Below, in pieces: positions 26,491 to 36,637 of a DNA stretch of 64,000 nt (position 1 is its first letter; the number at the start of each line of letters is the position of its first letter). The notes under the pieces were generated by a model that ran no database searches, had not been told where the DNA came from, and saw only the letters and a list, made by a program, of their open reading frames with translations. The stretch spans positions 1 to 64,000 of the forward strand of contig CAZBKM010000014.1 in the NCBI GenBank assembly GCA_964492485.1, read 5' to 3'. The DNA comes from UBA5336 sp964492485 (GTDB taxonomy: Bacteria; Pseudomonadota; Alphaproteobacteria; Caulobacterales; Hyphomonadaceae). The translations under genes were made by a program, and so were the position numbers.

Positions 26491-27735
26491 ATGAACGACG
26501 CCTACATCATCGATGCGTGCCGCACGCCACGCGGCATTGGCAAGGTCGGCAAGGGCTCGCTGGCACACCTGCACCCCCAGCACCTGGCCGCGACCGTGCT
26601 GAAGGCGATCGCCGAGCGCAACAGCCTCAACACCGCAGAGGTCGACGACATCGTCTGGGGTACGTCGAGCCAGCGCGGCAAGCAGGGCGCCGATCTGGGC
26701 CGCATGGGCGCGCTTCTGGCCGGCTATGACCTGAAGGCATCCGGCGTCACGCTGGACCGGTTCTGCGGCTCCGGGATCACGACGGTGAACATGGGCGCCG
26801 CCTCGATCATGTCCGGCATGGAGGACATCGTCATCTCCGGCGGAACGGAGATGATGAGCTATACCGCCGCCTCCGCAGATCCGAGCCGGCTGCCTCTTAT
26901 GGACTCCGACAATCCGGCGCTGCGCGCCAAACACCCCCAATCCAACCAGGGCGTCTGCGCGGACGCCATCGCCACCATGGAGGGCATCTCCCGGCGCGAC
27001 ACCGAGGAGCTGGCCGTCGAGAGCCAGAAGCGCGCCGCCCGCGCGATCGAGGAAGGCCGCTTCGACCGCTCGCTCGTCACCGTCTACAACGAGGATGGGA
27101 GCGTGGCGCTCGACCATGAGGAGTTTCCCCGGCCGAGCACGACGCTGGACGGACTGGCCAGCCTGAAGCCGTCCTTCGGGGCGATCGCAGACATTCCTGT
27201 GGACGAGGCGGGCAACACCTACCGCAAGCTGATCAACGCCAAGTATCCGGACGTTGAGATCGAGCACATCCATCATGCCGGCAATTCCTCGGGCGTGGTG
27301 GATGGCGCCGCAGCGCTGCTTCTGGCGTCGAAGGCGGCGGCCGAGCGGAATGGCTGGACGCCACGTGCCCGGATCGTGGCCATGGCCAATATGGGGGATT
27401 GCCCGACGCTGATGCTGAACGCACCGCCGCCGGCCGCGGAAAAGGTGCTGGCCAAGGCCGGGCTCACCAAGGACGACATCGACGTCTGGGAAATCAACGA
27501 GGCATTCGCCGTCGTTGCCGAGCGCACCATCCGCAAGCTGGGCCTGGATCGCGACAAGGTGAACGTGAATGGCGGCGCCATGGCGCTGGGCCACCCGATC
27601 GGCGCCACCGGCTCGATCCTGATCGGCACGGCGCTGGACGAGCTTGAGCGCACGGGCGGCCGCTATGGCCTGATCACCATGTGCGCGGCCGGCGGCATGG
27701 CGCCGGCGGTCATCATCGAACGCCTGGACAGCTAG
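26491..27735 (+). CDS. Acetyl-CoA C-acyltransferase (thiolase)
   Basis: This 414-aa enzyme carries out thiolytic cleavage or condensation of acyl-CoA. The nucleophile is Cys92 in DRFCGSGI, with the [15 protein letters not shown] histidine block and the second cysteine in [10 protein letters not shown]. The usual C-terminal CIGGG block is replaced by CAAGG, common in the acetyl-CoA acetyltransferase group of proteobacterial degradative thiolases. GGGAGG lies just upstream of the ATG. It is followed 7 nt later by a family III CoA-transferase, suggesting a branched-chain or sterol-type acyl-CoA pathway. Confidence 0.92.
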   Translation: MNDAYIIDACRTPRGIGKVGKGSLAHLHPQHLAATVLKAIAERNSLNTAEVDDIVWGTSSQRGKQGADLGRMGALLAGYDLKASGVTLDRFCGSGITTVNMGAASIMSGMEDIVISGGTEMMSYTAASADPSRLPLMDSDNPALRAKHPQSNQGVCADAIATMEGISRRDTEELAVESQKRAARAIEEGRFDRSLVTVYNEDGSVALDHEEFPRPSTTLDGLASLKPSFGAIADIPVDEAGNTYRKLINAKYPDVEIEHIHHAGNSSGVVDGAAALLLASKAAAERNGWTPRARIVAMANMGDCPTLMLNAPPPAAEKVLAKAGLTKDDIDVWEINEAFAVVAERTIRKLGLDRDKVNVNGGAMALGHPIGATGSILIGTALDELERTGGRYGLITMCAAGGMAPAVIIERLDS

Positions 27736-27742
27736 GCCCGCC

Positions 27743-28903
27743 TTGGCGGGTCGCCCCACGCCTCCACCCGCACCGGCCAGCGGCCCCGGACAGGGACCGC
27801 TGGCCGGCCTGCGCGTGCTGGAATTCGCCAGCATCGGCCCCGGCCCGTTCTGCGCCATGCTGCTGTCGGATCTGGGTGCGGAGGTTTTGCGGCTCGACCG
27901 GCCGAGCGGCGTGGGCGGTACGGGGCCCAACCCGGTGCTGCAGAGGGGACGCCCTTCCCTCGTCTGCGACCTGAAGGATGCCGAAGGCGTGGCCCGCGCC
28001 AGAGCGGCGGCCGCGCGCGCAGATGTGACGATCGAGGGCAATCGCCCCGGAGTGATGGAACGCCTCGGCCTCGGCCCGGACGTGCTGATGGCCGAGAATC
28101 CCGGCCTGATCTACGCCCGGATGACCGGTTACGGACAGGCGGGGCCGCTCGCCTCCCGGGCGGGACATGACCTGAACTACCTGGCGCAGGTCGGCGTACT
28201 GGACGCCATCACCCCGCCCGGAGACACACCGCGCGCCCCGCTCAACCTGCTCGGCGACTTTGGCGGCGGTGCGCTTTACATGGCGCTTGGGATCGTTGCC
28301 GCACTTCATGAGCGCAGCCGGTCGGGACAGGGACAGGTGGTGGACGCCGCCATCGTTGACGGGACGGCGTCGCTGGCCGGCATGGTGCTGGGCGGCTGGG
28401 CCTCCGGGTCGCTGGCCCGTCCGTTCGAAGCGAACGTCCTGTCAGGCGAGGCGCCCTTCTACCGCTGCTATGCCTGTCGCGACGGCCGTTTCATCGCAGT
28501 GGCGGCCCTGGAGCCCCATTTCTATGCCCGTTTCCTGCAGGCCATGGGGATGGACCATTATGCTGACCGCCCCCAGCGCGATCCGGGTCACTGGGCCAAC
28601 CTGAACAGGGAGCTGGAAACGGCCTTCAGGACAAGGCCGCTGGCCGACTGGCTTCGGCTCCTGGAACCGTTGGATGCCTGCATCAACGCGGTGCAGACGC
28701 TGGACGAGGCCCGGTCGGACCCCCACAACGTCGCCCGCGACCTGTTCCCGATGGTCGACGGTGTCCCCCAGCCGGCCCCTGCGCCACGCTTTTCGCGCAC
28801 GCCGGGGCAGATTCAGGGGCCCGCTGCCCGGCCGGGCGAGGGTGGCGAAGCGGTGCTGGCCCGCTGGCTCGACGGCAGGGACGCCACGGCAGGCACGCGC
28901 TGA
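27743..28903 (+). CDS. CaiB/BaiF family III CoA-transferase (alpha-methylacyl-CoA racemase-like)
   Basis: This 386-aa protein has the family III fold motifs LAGLRVLEFASIGPGPFCAM, LGAEVLRLDRP and the catalytic aspartate in GHDLNYLAQVG. GHDxNYL is the form typical of alpha-methylacyl-CoA racemases rather than formyl-CoA transferases. The start appears to be TTG at 27743-27745, only 7 nt after the thiolase stop; no ATG precedes the conserved core. The first 20 residues are proline-rich. It probably acts with the thiolase on methyl-branched acyl-CoA. Confidence 0.87.
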   Translation: MAGRPTPPPAPASGPGQGPLAGLRVLEFASIGPGPFCAMLLSDLGAEVLRLDRPSGVGGTGPNPVLQRGRPSLVCDLKDAEGVARARAAAARADVTIEGNRPGVMERLGLGPDVLMAENPGLIYARMTGYGQAGPLASRAGHDLNYLAQVGVLDAITPPGDTPRAPLNLLGDFGGGALYMALGIVAALHERSRSGQGQVVDAAIVDGTASLAGMVLGGWASGSLARPFEANVLSGEAPFYRCYACRDGRFIAVAALEPHFYARFLQAMGMDHYADRPQRDPGHWANLNRELETAFRTRPLADWLRLLEPLDACINAVQTLDEARSDPHNVARDLFPMVDGVPQPAPAPRFSRTPGQIQGPAARPGEGGEAVLARWLDGRDATAGTR

Positions 28904-28945
28904 CGCCCGGTCCAACCGGCGATTGATTGACTCGCCCCATTATAA

Positions 28946-28960
28946 GAACAAATAAGGAAC
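28946..28960 (+). promoter_or_regulatory. LexA (SOS) box of the imuA-imuB-dnaE2 operon
   Basis: GAACAAATAAGGAAC is an exact GAAC-N7-GAAC direct repeat, the inverse form of the alphaproteobacterial LexA box GTTC-N7-GTTC. It ends 2 nt before the imuA ATG, overlapping the ribosome-binding area. LexA bound here would block transcription directly, so the cassette should be DNA-damage inducible. Confidence 0.9.
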
Positions 28961-28962
28961 GC

Positions 28963-29727
28963 ATGGGTGCGACCGATCTCAAGCTCGTGGATTTTTCCCG
29001 GCCAACCCCGGCGGAGACGCCGGATATCCGGTGCCTGGTCACGCGCGGCGGCGTGGCGGAGCTGGCACCTTCAGCCTATGGCGACACCGCAGCCTGCCTG
29101 GGTCTGGCGCTGGCCTGCGGGCCAGCCATGTGTGCCGGCGCCGCGGTCTGGGTCCGCCAGGCCAGTGCCCGGCTGGACCGGGGCCGACCCCAGCCCGACG
29201 GCCTGGCCCGACTGGGCGTGGCGCCGGACAGGCTGATGACCGTTGAGACGCGGCAGCGCCGTGACGCGCTCTGGGCGGTGGAGGAGACGGTGAAGTCGGG
29301 GGCGGTCGCCCTGGTGCTGGCCGAGCTGGACGGGATCGACTTCACCGCCAGCCGTCGGCTGGCCCTGGCCAGCGCCACCAGCGGCGTGCCGGCGCTTCTG
29401 CTTCTGCCCCACGGGCGTACGGGCGCGACCGCTGCCGACAGCCGCTGGCGGATCGCGGCCTGTCCCTCGGCACCCAACCGGCTGGACCCGCGTGCGCCGG
29501 GCGCCCTGCGCTGGCGGGCGATGCTGCAGCGGTCCCGCCAGGCACCGGGGGCAGCCGGCCTGGTCCAGACCCTGGAGCTCGACCATGAAACGCTATCTCT
29601 CCGTATGGTTTCCGCACTGGTCGGTGGACCGGCTGCGCCGGGCCCGCCGGCGGGCGACCCGGCCGCAACCTCCCCCGCCGGGCGCGAAGAGGATGTCGCT
29701 GGCCCCGGATGGCGACGCACCGGATAG
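28963..29727 (+). CDS. imuA: ImuA, SOS mutagenesis accessory protein (RecA-like)
   Basis: ImuA is a RecA-like accessory protein required with ImuB and DnaE2 for damage-induced mutagenesis. The 254-aa product is divergent, with hydrophobic strands typical of the family (LGLALACGPAM, AVALVLAELDGIDF, TSGVPALLLLPHG). Its identity rests mainly on its place before imuB and dnaE2 and on the LexA box. The start at 28963 is set by the box and the short AAGGAACGC leader. Its 3' end overlaps imuB by 143 nt, far more than typical operon overlaps. Confidence 0.85.
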   Translation: MGATDLKLVDFSRPTPAETPDIRCLVTRGGVAELAPSAYGDTAACLGLALACGPAMCAGAAVWVRQASARLDRGRPQPDGLARLGVAPDRLMTVETRQRRDALWAVEETVKSGAVALVLAELDGIDFTASRRLALASATSGVPALLLLPHGRTGATAADSRWRIAACPSAPNRLDPRAPGALRWRAMLQRSRQAPGAAGLVQTLELDHETLSLRMVSALVGGPAAPGPPAGDPAATSPAGREEDVAGPGWRRTG

Positions 29728-31273
29728 CGCCCCGACCCGGCGGCCACTGGTTCTCTATGAAGCCGGTCAGGGCGGTCTGCGCGTGGCGGCCGCCAATGGA
29801 CCGGCTCGGGCCGCCGGCATCCAGCCGGGCCTGACCCTGAGTGATGCCTGCGCCCGGATGCCGGGCCTGACCAGCGAGGAAATCGACCGGGCCGCCGACC
29901 GGGCCGCCCTGAAGGCCCTGGCCGCCTGGGCGATCCGCTACACACCCCTCTCGGCGGTGGACGGAAGCGACGGGCTGATGCTGGAAACCACCGGCTGTGA
30001 CCACCTGTTCGGCGGGGAACAGGCCCTGCTGGCGGATCTGGACGCGCGTCTGGCGGCGGCAGGCCTGAGCGCACGCCTGGGACTGGCCGGCACACCGGCA
30101 GGCGCAGCCGCACTGGCCCGTGGTGCGCCAGAGTGCCCGGCCCGACTGCCTCCCGGCGGCGAGCATGAGGGCCTGGCCGACCTGCCCGTAGCGGCACTGC
30201 GCCTGAGCCTGGACACGCTGACCACACTCAGGCGGTTCGGACTGACCCGGATCGGACAGCTTTACGGCATCGACCGTGCCGCGCTGGCCCGGCGCTTCGT
30301 GTCCCGCACGGCAGCGGACGCCGTGGTGACGCGTCTGGACGAGGCGCTGGGCCTGCGACACGCACCGCTGGCGCCGCTGCGTCCGCCACCGGACTATGCC
30401 GCGCGCCAGCCCTGCCCTGAACCATTGCTCCACGCAGACGGCATCCGCGCCGGGCTGGACAGACTTCTGGAGACGGTCTGTGCCCAGTTGGCCGACCATG
30501 GCCGCGGGGCGCGGTCTTTCACGCTGACGGCCTTCCGGGCCGATGGCGGCAGCGACCGTCTCGACGTGGCGGCCGCACGGCCGGTGCGCGATCCCGCCCA
30601 TGTGCGGCGGCTGTTCGACGACCGGCTGGGCGCGCTGGACCCCGGTTTCGGTATCGATCTTCTGCTTCTGGAAGCCCGACGGGTCGGGGCCATGGCCAGC
30701 GATGTGCGGCCACTCTCGCGCGATCTGGCCGGTCAGGCGGTGGATCTGACCGCCCTGTCCGCCCTGGCCGACCGGCTGAGTGCACGGTTGGGCCCCGGCA
30801 CGGCGCAGGTGGCCCACCCCGAGGCCAGTCACCTGCCGGAACGCGCCGCCCGCTGGCGCGCGTTCGAGGGCACCCTGCCGACCTGGCCGGCGGGCGGCGA
30901 GCGACCCGACCGCCCCCGTCCCGTCAGCCTTCTGGAGCGGCCGGAACCGGTGGAGGTGCTGGCCGAAGTACCCGACGGCCCGCCCCTGCGCTTCATCTGG
31001 CGTCGGGTGGCGCGGCGTGTGCTGCGCGCCGACGGTCCGGAACGGATCGCGCCGGAATGGTGGCACCATTGGCCAGCGCCCCCGCGCGCGCCCACCGCGG
31101 ATGCGGCCGGGACAGATACCGCGCCCGCGTCACGTCCTGCCCTGCCGCGCACGCGCGACTATTACCGGATCGAAGACGAGACCGGCCGACGCTACTGGGT
31201 GTTCCGCGACGGTCTCTACGGGGATGGACGTGGCGGCGCGCCCGGCTGGTATGTGCACGGGCTGTTTCCATGA
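29585..31273 (+). CDS. imuB: ImuB, inactive Y-family polymerase paralogue
   Basis: ImuB is a Y-family DNA polymerase homologue without catalytic activity that links ImuA, DnaE2 and the beta clamp. The 562-aa product begins MKRYLSVWFPHWSVDRLRR, the family-typical N-terminus that lacks the active-site acidic residues. TRIGQLYGIDRAALARRF is the helix-hairpin-helix-like region. The ATG at 29585 lies inside the imuA frame. The stop overlaps the dnaE2 start as ATGA, so expression of the two is coupled. Confidence 0.92.
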   Translation: MKRYLSVWFPHWSVDRLRRARRRATRPQPPPPGAKRMSLAPDGDAPDSAPTRRPLVLYEAGQGGLRVAAANGPARAAGIQPGLTLSDACARMPGLTSEEIDRAADRAALKALAAWAIRYTPLSAVDGSDGLMLETTGCDHLFGGEQALLADLDARLAAAGLSARLGLAGTPAGAAALARGAPECPARLPPGGEHEGLADLPVAALRLSLDTLTTLRRFGLTRIGQLYGIDRAALARRFVSRTAADAVVTRLDEALGLRHAPLAPLRPPPDYAARQPCPEPLLHADGIRAGLDRLLETVCAQLADHGRGARSFTLTAFRADGGSDRLDVAAARPVRDPAHVRRLFDDRLGALDPGFGIDLLLLEARRVGAMASDVRPLSRDLAGQAVDLTALSALADRLSARLGPGTAQVAHPEASHLPERAARWRAFEGTLPTWPAGGERPDRPRPVSLLERPEPVEVLAEVPDGPPLRFIWRRVARRVLRADGPERIAPEWWHHWPAPPRAPTADAAGTDTAPASRPALPRTRDYYRIEDETGRRYWVFRDGLYGDGRGGAPGWYVHGLFP

Positions 31274-34200
31274 CCGATTATGTCGAATTGCAGGTGACGA
31301 CGAATTTCTCCTTCCTGCGGGGTGCCTCGCATCCGGAGGAACTGGTCGCCCGGGCCGCTGCGCTGGGCCTGCGCGGACTGGCGGTGGCCGACCGAAACAC
31401 CCTGGCCGGGGTTGTGCGGGCCCATGCCGCAGCGCGCGAGCACGGGATCGACCTGGTGATCGGCGCGCGCCTGGTCCTCGCCGATGGGCTGGAGATGTTG
31501 TGCTTTCCCATGCATCGCCCCGCCTATGGGCGCCTCTCGGCCCTGCTGTCGAAGGGGAAGCTGGCGGCGCCGAAAGGCGACTGTCACCTGACGCTCGGCG
31601 ATGTGCTGGAGGCCGCCGACGGCCAGATCCTGGTGGTGCTGGCGCCTGAACGCCCCGATGCCGCCTTCGAGGCGACGCTGGCCCACCTGGCCCAGCGGTT
31701 GGGCGACCGGGTCTATCTGGGCGGCGGCTGGCGCCATGCCGGAGATGACCGGGCCCGCCTGGCAGCGCTCGCAGAGCTTGGCGCGCGCACCGGTGCGCCG
31801 CTGGTGGCGGTGAACGACGTGCTTTATCATGTGCCCGGGCGTCGCCCCCTGCAGGATGTCGTCACCTGCATCCGCGAGCACTGCACCCTGGCCGAGGCCG
31901 GATTCCGCCTGGCGGCCAATGGCGAGCGGCACCTGAAATCCGGTACCGAGATGGCGCGGCTGTTCCGGGGCTTCGAACCGGCGCTGGAGCGTACGCTGGA
32001 GATCGCCGCACGCTGCCATTTCAGCCTGGACGAGCTTGCCTACGAGTATCCCGACGAGCCCGTTCCACCGGGCCGGACCCCGCAGGAACACCTGGAGGCG
32101 CTGACCTGGGAAGGGGCCGCCTGGCGCTATCCGGACGGCGTACCCGAGCGGGTGACGCGAACCCTCCGAAAGGAACTGGCCCTCATCGCGGAGCTCGACT
32201 ACGCGCCCTATTTCCTGACGGTTCATGACATCGTCGCCTGGGCGCGCGCCCAGGGGATCCTGTGCCAGGGGCGGGGGTCGGCAGCGAATTCGGCAGTCTG
32301 CTTCTGCCTGGGGGTCACCAGCGTCGACCCCGACCGCCTGGACCTGCTGTTCGAGCGGTTCATCTCGCGCGAGCGCCGGGAGCCGCCCGACATCGACGTG
32401 GATTTCGAGCATGAGCGCCGCGAAGAGGTGATCCAGTATATCTACCGCCGCTACGGGCGCCACCGGGCGGCCCTGACGGCGACGGTAATCAGCTATCGCC
32501 CCCGTTCGGCCGCGCGCGAGGTGTGCAAGGCGATGGGCCTGTCCGATGACGTGGCCACCGCCCTGGCGAGCACCGTCTGGGGCAGTTGGGGCAAGGATCT
32601 GGACCCGGCGCTGATCCGCCGGGCAGGTCTGGACCCGGCCAATCCGGTGATCCGCCGCGCCATGCACCTGGCGCGCGCGCTGATCGGCTTTCCCCGCCAC
32701 CTTTCGCAGCATGTGGGCGGCTTTGTCCTCTCGCGCGGCCCCCTGGTGGAAACCGTGCCGATCGGCAACGCCGCCATGGCCGAGCGCACCTTCATCGAAT
32801 GGGACAAGGACGACATCGAGACCCTGGGCCTCATGAAGGTCGATGTGCTGGCGCTGGGCATGCTGACCTGTATCCGCAAGGCATTCGACATGCTCGACCT
32901 GTACAAGGGCGAGGCGCTGGATCTTGCCAGCGTGCCCGCCGGCGACACGGCGACCTATGACATGCTCTGCGCCGGCGACAGCCTGGGCGTCTTCCAGGTC
33001 GAGAGCCGGGCGCAGATGAACATGCTGCCGCGTCTGCGCCCGCGCGAATTCTACGACCTTGTGATCGAGGTGGCGATCGTGCGGCCCGGCCCGATCCAGG
33101 GCGAGATGGTCCATCCCTATCTGCGCCGCCGCCAGGGACTGGAAACCGTGCGCTATCCCCGGCCGGACCCGGCCCATGGCCATCCCAAGGAGCTGGAGAA
33201 CATCCTCGGGCGCACGCTGGGGGTGCCGCTCTTCCAGGAGCAGGCGATGCAGATCGCCATGGACGCCGCCCGATTCACGCCAGAGGAGGCCAATGGCCTG
33301 CGGCGGGCCATGGCGACCTTCCGCAAGGTCGGCACGATCCAGACCTATCAGGACAAGATGGTCGAGCGCATGATCGCGCGGGGCTACGAGCCCGACTTCG
33401 CCCGGCGCTGCTTCGACCAGATCAAGGGGTTCGGCGAATATGGCTTTCCCGAAAGCCATGCCGCGAGCTTCGCCTTGCTGGTCTACGTCTCGTCCTGGCT
33501 GAAATGCCACCATCCGGATGTGTTCTGCGCCGCACTGCTGAATTCCCAGCCCATGGGCTTCTACGCGCCGGCACAGATCGTCCGCGATGCCCGCAGCCAC
33601 GGCGTGGAGGTGCGCGGCGTCGATGTGAACCTGTCGGACTGGGACACCACGCTGGAGCCGGCCGACGGCGACGGCCTGCTCGCGGTACGCCTGGGCCTGC
33701 GCCAGGTGGATGGCTTGCGCGCGGACGAGGCGGAAGCGCTGATTGCTGCCCGGGGCCCCGGCTACTACAGTGTGGAGGAACTGCGGCGCCGCGCCGGGCT
33801 GATGCGCCAGTCGGTGGAACGGCTGGCAGCGGCCGATGCCTTCCGCTCCCTCGGCCTGGACCGGCGGGCGGCGCTCTGGGCCGCACGGGGCGAGACGGCA
33901 GGCGAGCGGCTGCCGCTGTTTGCCGCCGCCGATGTGGCGGAACAGGGCAGTGAGGCAGAGACGATCCTGCCCGCCATGCCGGCCAGCGCCCATGTGGTGC
34001 AGGACTATCAGACGCTGCGCCTGTCGCTGAAGGACCACCCCATGGCCTTCCTGCGGGCGGGCTATGGCCGTCTCGGCGCACTGACCACCGCCGAGGCCGC
34101 CGCCCGCCCCGAGGGCACGCCCGTCCGCACCGGGGGCATCGTCCTGGTGCGCCAGAAGCCGGGCTCGGCGAAGGGCGTCGTCTTCGTGACCGTGGAGGAC

Positions 34201-34512
34201 GAGACGGGGATCGCCAATCTCGTGGTCTGGCCCCGGGTGGCGGAACGGTTCCGTCCGATCGTGATGGGCGCCCGCATCCTGCTGGTGGAAGGCCGAATCC
34301 AGCGCTCGCCGGAAGGCGTGGTTCATGTGGTGGCGGAGCGTCTGGTCGACCGCACCCGCGATCTCGCGCATCTGGACGAGGATCATGGTGACGACCCGCT
34401 CAGGGGCGCCCTCGCCAATGCCGACGAGGTGCGCCGCCCGGTTCAGGCGGACCCCCGCGGCAAACACCCGCGGACGGTCCGCATCATTCCCCGAAGCCGG
34501 GATTTCCACTAA
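31270..34512 (+). CDS. dnaE2: Error-prone DNA polymerase III alpha subunit DnaE2 (ImuC)
   Basis: DnaE2 carries out translesion synthesis with ImuA/ImuB. The 1080-aa product has the N-terminal PHP domain (NFSFLRGASHPEELV) and the C-family catalytic aspartates in PPDIDVDFEHERREE. It also has FPRHLSQHVGGFVLSRG and the GYGFPESHAASFALL block, with a C-terminal OB fold (GIVLVRQKPGSAKGVVFVTV). The length fits the DnaE2 subclass, shorter than replicative DnaE1. The start is the ATG overlapping the imuB stop; open frame further upstream belongs to imuB. Confidence 0.96.
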   Translation: MTDYVELQVTTNFSFLRGASHPEELVARAAALGLRGLAVADRNTLAGVVRAHAAAREHGIDLVIGARLVLADGLEMLCFPMHRPAYGRLSALLSKGKLAAPKGDCHLTLGDVLEAADGQILVVLAPERPDAAFEATLAHLAQRLGDRVYLGGGWRHAGDDRARLAALAELGARTGAPLVAVNDVLYHVPGRRPLQDVVTCIREHCTLAEAGFRLAANGERHLKSGTEMARLFRGFEPALERTLEIAARCHFSLDELAYEYPDEPVPPGRTPQEHLEALTWEGAAWRYPDGVPERVTRTLRKELALIAELDYAPYFLTVHDIVAWARAQGILCQGRGSAANSAVCFCLGVTSVDPDRLDLLFERFISRERREPPDIDVDFEHERREEVIQYIYRRYGRHRAALTATVISYRPRSAAREVCKAMGLSDDVATALASTVWGSWGKDLDPALIRRAGLDPANPVIRRAMHLARALIGFPRHLSQHVGGFVLSRGPLVETVPIGNAAMAERTFIEWDKDDIETLGLMKVDVLALGMLTCIRKAFDMLDLYKGEALDLASVPAGDTATYDMLCAGDSLGVFQVESRAQMNMLPRLRPREFYDLVIEVAIVRPGPIQGEMVHPYLRRRQGLETVRYPRPDPAHGHPKELENILGRTLGVPLFQEQAMQIAMDAARFTPEEANGLRRAMATFRKVGTIQTYQDKMVERMIARGYEPDFARRCFDQIKGFGEYGFPESHAASFALLVYVSSWLKCHHPDVFCAALLNSQPMGFYAPAQIVRDARSHGVEVRGVDVNLSDWDTTLEPADGDGLLAVRLGLRQVDGLRADEAEALIAARGPGYYSVEELRRRAGLMRQSVERLAAADAFRSLGLDRRAALWAARGETAGERLPLFAAADVAEQGSEAETILPAMPASAHVVQDYQTLRLSLKDHPMAFLRAGYGRLGALTTAEAAARPEGTPVRTGGIVLVRQKPGSAKGVVFVTVEDETGIANLVVWPRVAERFRPIVMGARILLVEGRIQRSPEGVVHVVAERLVDRTRDLAHLDEDHGDDPLRGALANADEVRRPVQADPRGKHPRTVRIIPRSRDFH

Positions 34513-34636
34513 GGCGGTACCAATTTTCTGCTATCTGAAGTCGAATATTGATGCCTGGTCGCCGGCAGACTTCCAACCTCAGCCTCGTCCATCTATACTG
34601 GTTGTCTCATTCTTTTTGTCTATTCTGGGTTAAAAA

Positions 34637-35911
34637 ATGCCCCATTGCAGGCCGTGCGCCTCTTTCCGACGCTGGCAATGCCGGCGCGTCGCCATTGGCG
34701 CCCTGTTCGTCTCACTGGTCGTGGCCCACTCTGCGGTCCAGAAAGCCAGCGCGCAGGCTGTTCCAGGCTACCAGATTGACACCGATTTCAGCCTGGTGGC
34801 GCAGTCGACGGCCCCGATCCTGGCTGAAAACTACCTCTCCGGTTCGATCGTGCGTGTCACACACACGATTGACCTACCGAATGCGGTGTTGCCCGGCGCC
34901 CGGTACTTCTGGTCCTTCAAGATCGACGAGCGGACGCGCTTTCTTCTCTCGGAGGGCGGTTTTATCGGGACGACCGCACCGCTCGCGCTTACCAATGTGC
35001 TGCCGGAAAGCCTCGATTTATCCGACTGGCTCATCGTGGAAGGCCTCGCAACCACTTGGTCGTCCCCTCCCACGGCCTCCGATTACGCGGACGCCACGTG
35101 CACGAAGAGCGACGCCGGCCTGCCCGCACTGGACGCATTCGGGTCAGACGACGCTGACTGTTTCAAGGTAAGGCAGGCCGATAACGTCACGATCTTCAAG
35201 GCCTTCGATCTGACGGCGTTTACGCCAGCCGAGCAGGCCATCATCGCAAACAACGCCCTCGCCTTCACGTTCTATCTCAGGAACCAGACGGCCGATGGGT
35301 TGGCCGTCGGCCTCTCGCTCTACCCCTTTATCGGATACACGACAGAAACGACCACAACGGACACGACCACGGGTGCCGTGGACTTCAGGATATTGTGGCA
35401 GTCCGGAGCTTTCCCCAACGTCGATCCCGATGCGTGGACCCAATACGTTACAGCCTCGACGGACCCCATCTCGAGATGGTTGCAAGCGGGCGAGACCCTC
35501 ACGGGTCTGGTCGTCGGAATGTCGGTCGCCAACAGCCGCCTGGCCGAATATCAGATCTGGGGCGCCCAACTGCTCGACCAGCAGGGCTCCAGCGGGTTTC
35601 TGCCAGAAGAGTATCCATTCTTCCCGAACGAAGGTGGCGTGGCCAAGCCGCCCGTAGCGCCGGTCCACGTCAAGCTCGACCAGGTGGTCAAGCACCTTAT
35701 GACCATTGGCTATTCCAATGGTACAGACCCACCGGCCTCGGCTGAGGACTGTACCTATACGCCGAGCGATCCGGACAGTGACGGCAGCGACCCGGATGTG
35801 ACCTATGTCTGTCTGGTAGGGTTCGGAGGCCTTGTGCAAGGCGGTGTGTATAAAGAAGTAAACTACAGTCTGCCCGAATTCTCGCTCTCCTACCGCATCC
35901 GGATCGAGTGA
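34637..35911 (+). CDS. Secreted protein of unknown function, first of a three-gene cluster
   Basis: This 424-aa protein has a signal peptide (hydrophobic VAIGALFVSLVVAHSAV, cleavage likely after ASAQA). The mature part is Thr/Ser/Asp-rich and beta-strand-like. Two Cys pairs are present (Cys155/Cys175 and Cys372/Cys392). The second is followed by LVGFGG, a motif also found in the two downstream proteins (CLxGxxG). No known domain is recognised. The start has only a weak upstream GGGTT. The upstream 124 bp is AT-richer and may hold the cluster promoter. Confidence 0.75.
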   Translation: MPHCRPCASFRRWQCRRVAIGALFVSLVVAHSAVQKASAQAVPGYQIDTDFSLVAQSTAPILAENYLSGSIVRVTHTIDLPNAVLPGARYFWSFKIDERTRFLLSEGGFIGTTAPLALTNVLPESLDLSDWLIVEGLATTWSSPPTASDYADATCTKSDAGLPALDAFGSDDADCFKVRQADNVTIFKAFDLTAFTPAEQAIIANNALAFTFYLRNQTADGLAVGLSLYPFIGYTTETTTTDTTTGAVDFRILWQSGAFPNVDPDAWTQYVTASTDPISRWLQAGETLTGLVVGMSVANSRLAEYQIWGAQLLDQQGSSGFLPEEYPFFPNEGGVAKPPVAPVHVKLDQVVKHLMTIGYSNGTDPPASAEDCTYTPSDPDSDGSDPDVTYVCLVGFGGLVQGGVYKEVNYSLPEFSLSYRIRIE

Positions 35912-36013
35912 GGCCGGGCGGGTGCGGACCATCGGGACGATGACCCCTCCCGTTTGACGTGTTTACTTTACCTTATGCGTTCTGGCATTGAATGGCGTTC
36001 AGGGACTCACGCC

Positions 36014-36637
36014 ATGGCCAGACTGCTCGCCTATCTGATCTGCCTGCCTGCGCTGGCCCTTGGCGGCGTGTCTGGCGCCGCGCATGCCCAGGTCGCCGTG
36101 CCCGACCTCGGCGTCGAAGTGGAGACGGCGCGCGGTTCGGGGACACCGCAGGAACCGGTGCCGGGCGCACTCGTGGATTATGTCTACACGTTTGAAAACC
36201 CGGATACGACTGACAATCTGACGGTCCCCATGAACCGTTTCGAGGCCCTCATTGCCCTGCCGGAGGGAACCGAACTGTATCTCCGCCCACAGGTGGCCAG
36301 CCCGCATCAAACGCGGAGCTACGTGTCGGCAAGCCACGCGGCGGTACCCCTATCTTTCGACGCCACCAATCCAACGGTCCTCGCCCTCGAAGCCATCGCG
36401 GCCGGAAGCCCCGTCCCCGATCCTCTTCCATCCGGTCAGAGCGTGTCGGATCTCGGCCTCTGCAGCGACTCAAATCTTCCGTTTGCAAGCAATGAGACTG
36501 GCGACCTGAACAGGACCTCGGATCTGTCACGCGAGGTGTCCCACCTCTGCCTGTTTGGAAAGGGTGGCCTCTGGCTAGATAACAGCACCCTCACCGTGCG
36601 CATTACCCTGCGCATCCGCGACGATAATGGAACCTGA
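36014..36637 (+). CDS. Secreted protein of unknown function, second of a three-gene cluster
   Basis: This 207-aa protein has a clear signal peptide (LLAYLICLPALALGGVSGAAHA, cleavage before QVAV). The mature part is beta-rich. It ends with a Cys150-x28-Cys179 pair and LFGKGG, then alternating hydrophobic strand sequence (TLTVRITLRIR). The same C-x(19-29)-C-L-x-G-x-x-G pattern occurs in both neighbours. The ATG at 36014 is chosen because it directly precedes the signal peptide. Its TGA overlaps the next ATG by 1 nt (TGATG). I do not recognise a database family. Confidence 0.78.
   Translation: MARLLAYLICLPALALGGVSGAAHAQVAVPDLGVEVETARGSGTPQEPVPGALVDYVYTFENPDTTDNLTVPMNRFEALIALPEGTELYLRPQVASPHQTRSYVSASHAAVPLSFDATNPTVLALEAIAAGSPVPDPLPSGQSVSDLGLCSDSNLPFASNETGDLNRTSDLSREVSHLCLFGKGGLWLDNSTLTVRITLRIRDDNGT

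Noticed and set aside
31216..34509. Antisense reading frame of 1097 codons opposite dnaE2
   Set aside because: Long antisense frames are expected in GC-rich genes with third-position G/C. The translation has no domains, and dnaE2 is fully conserved on the other strand.
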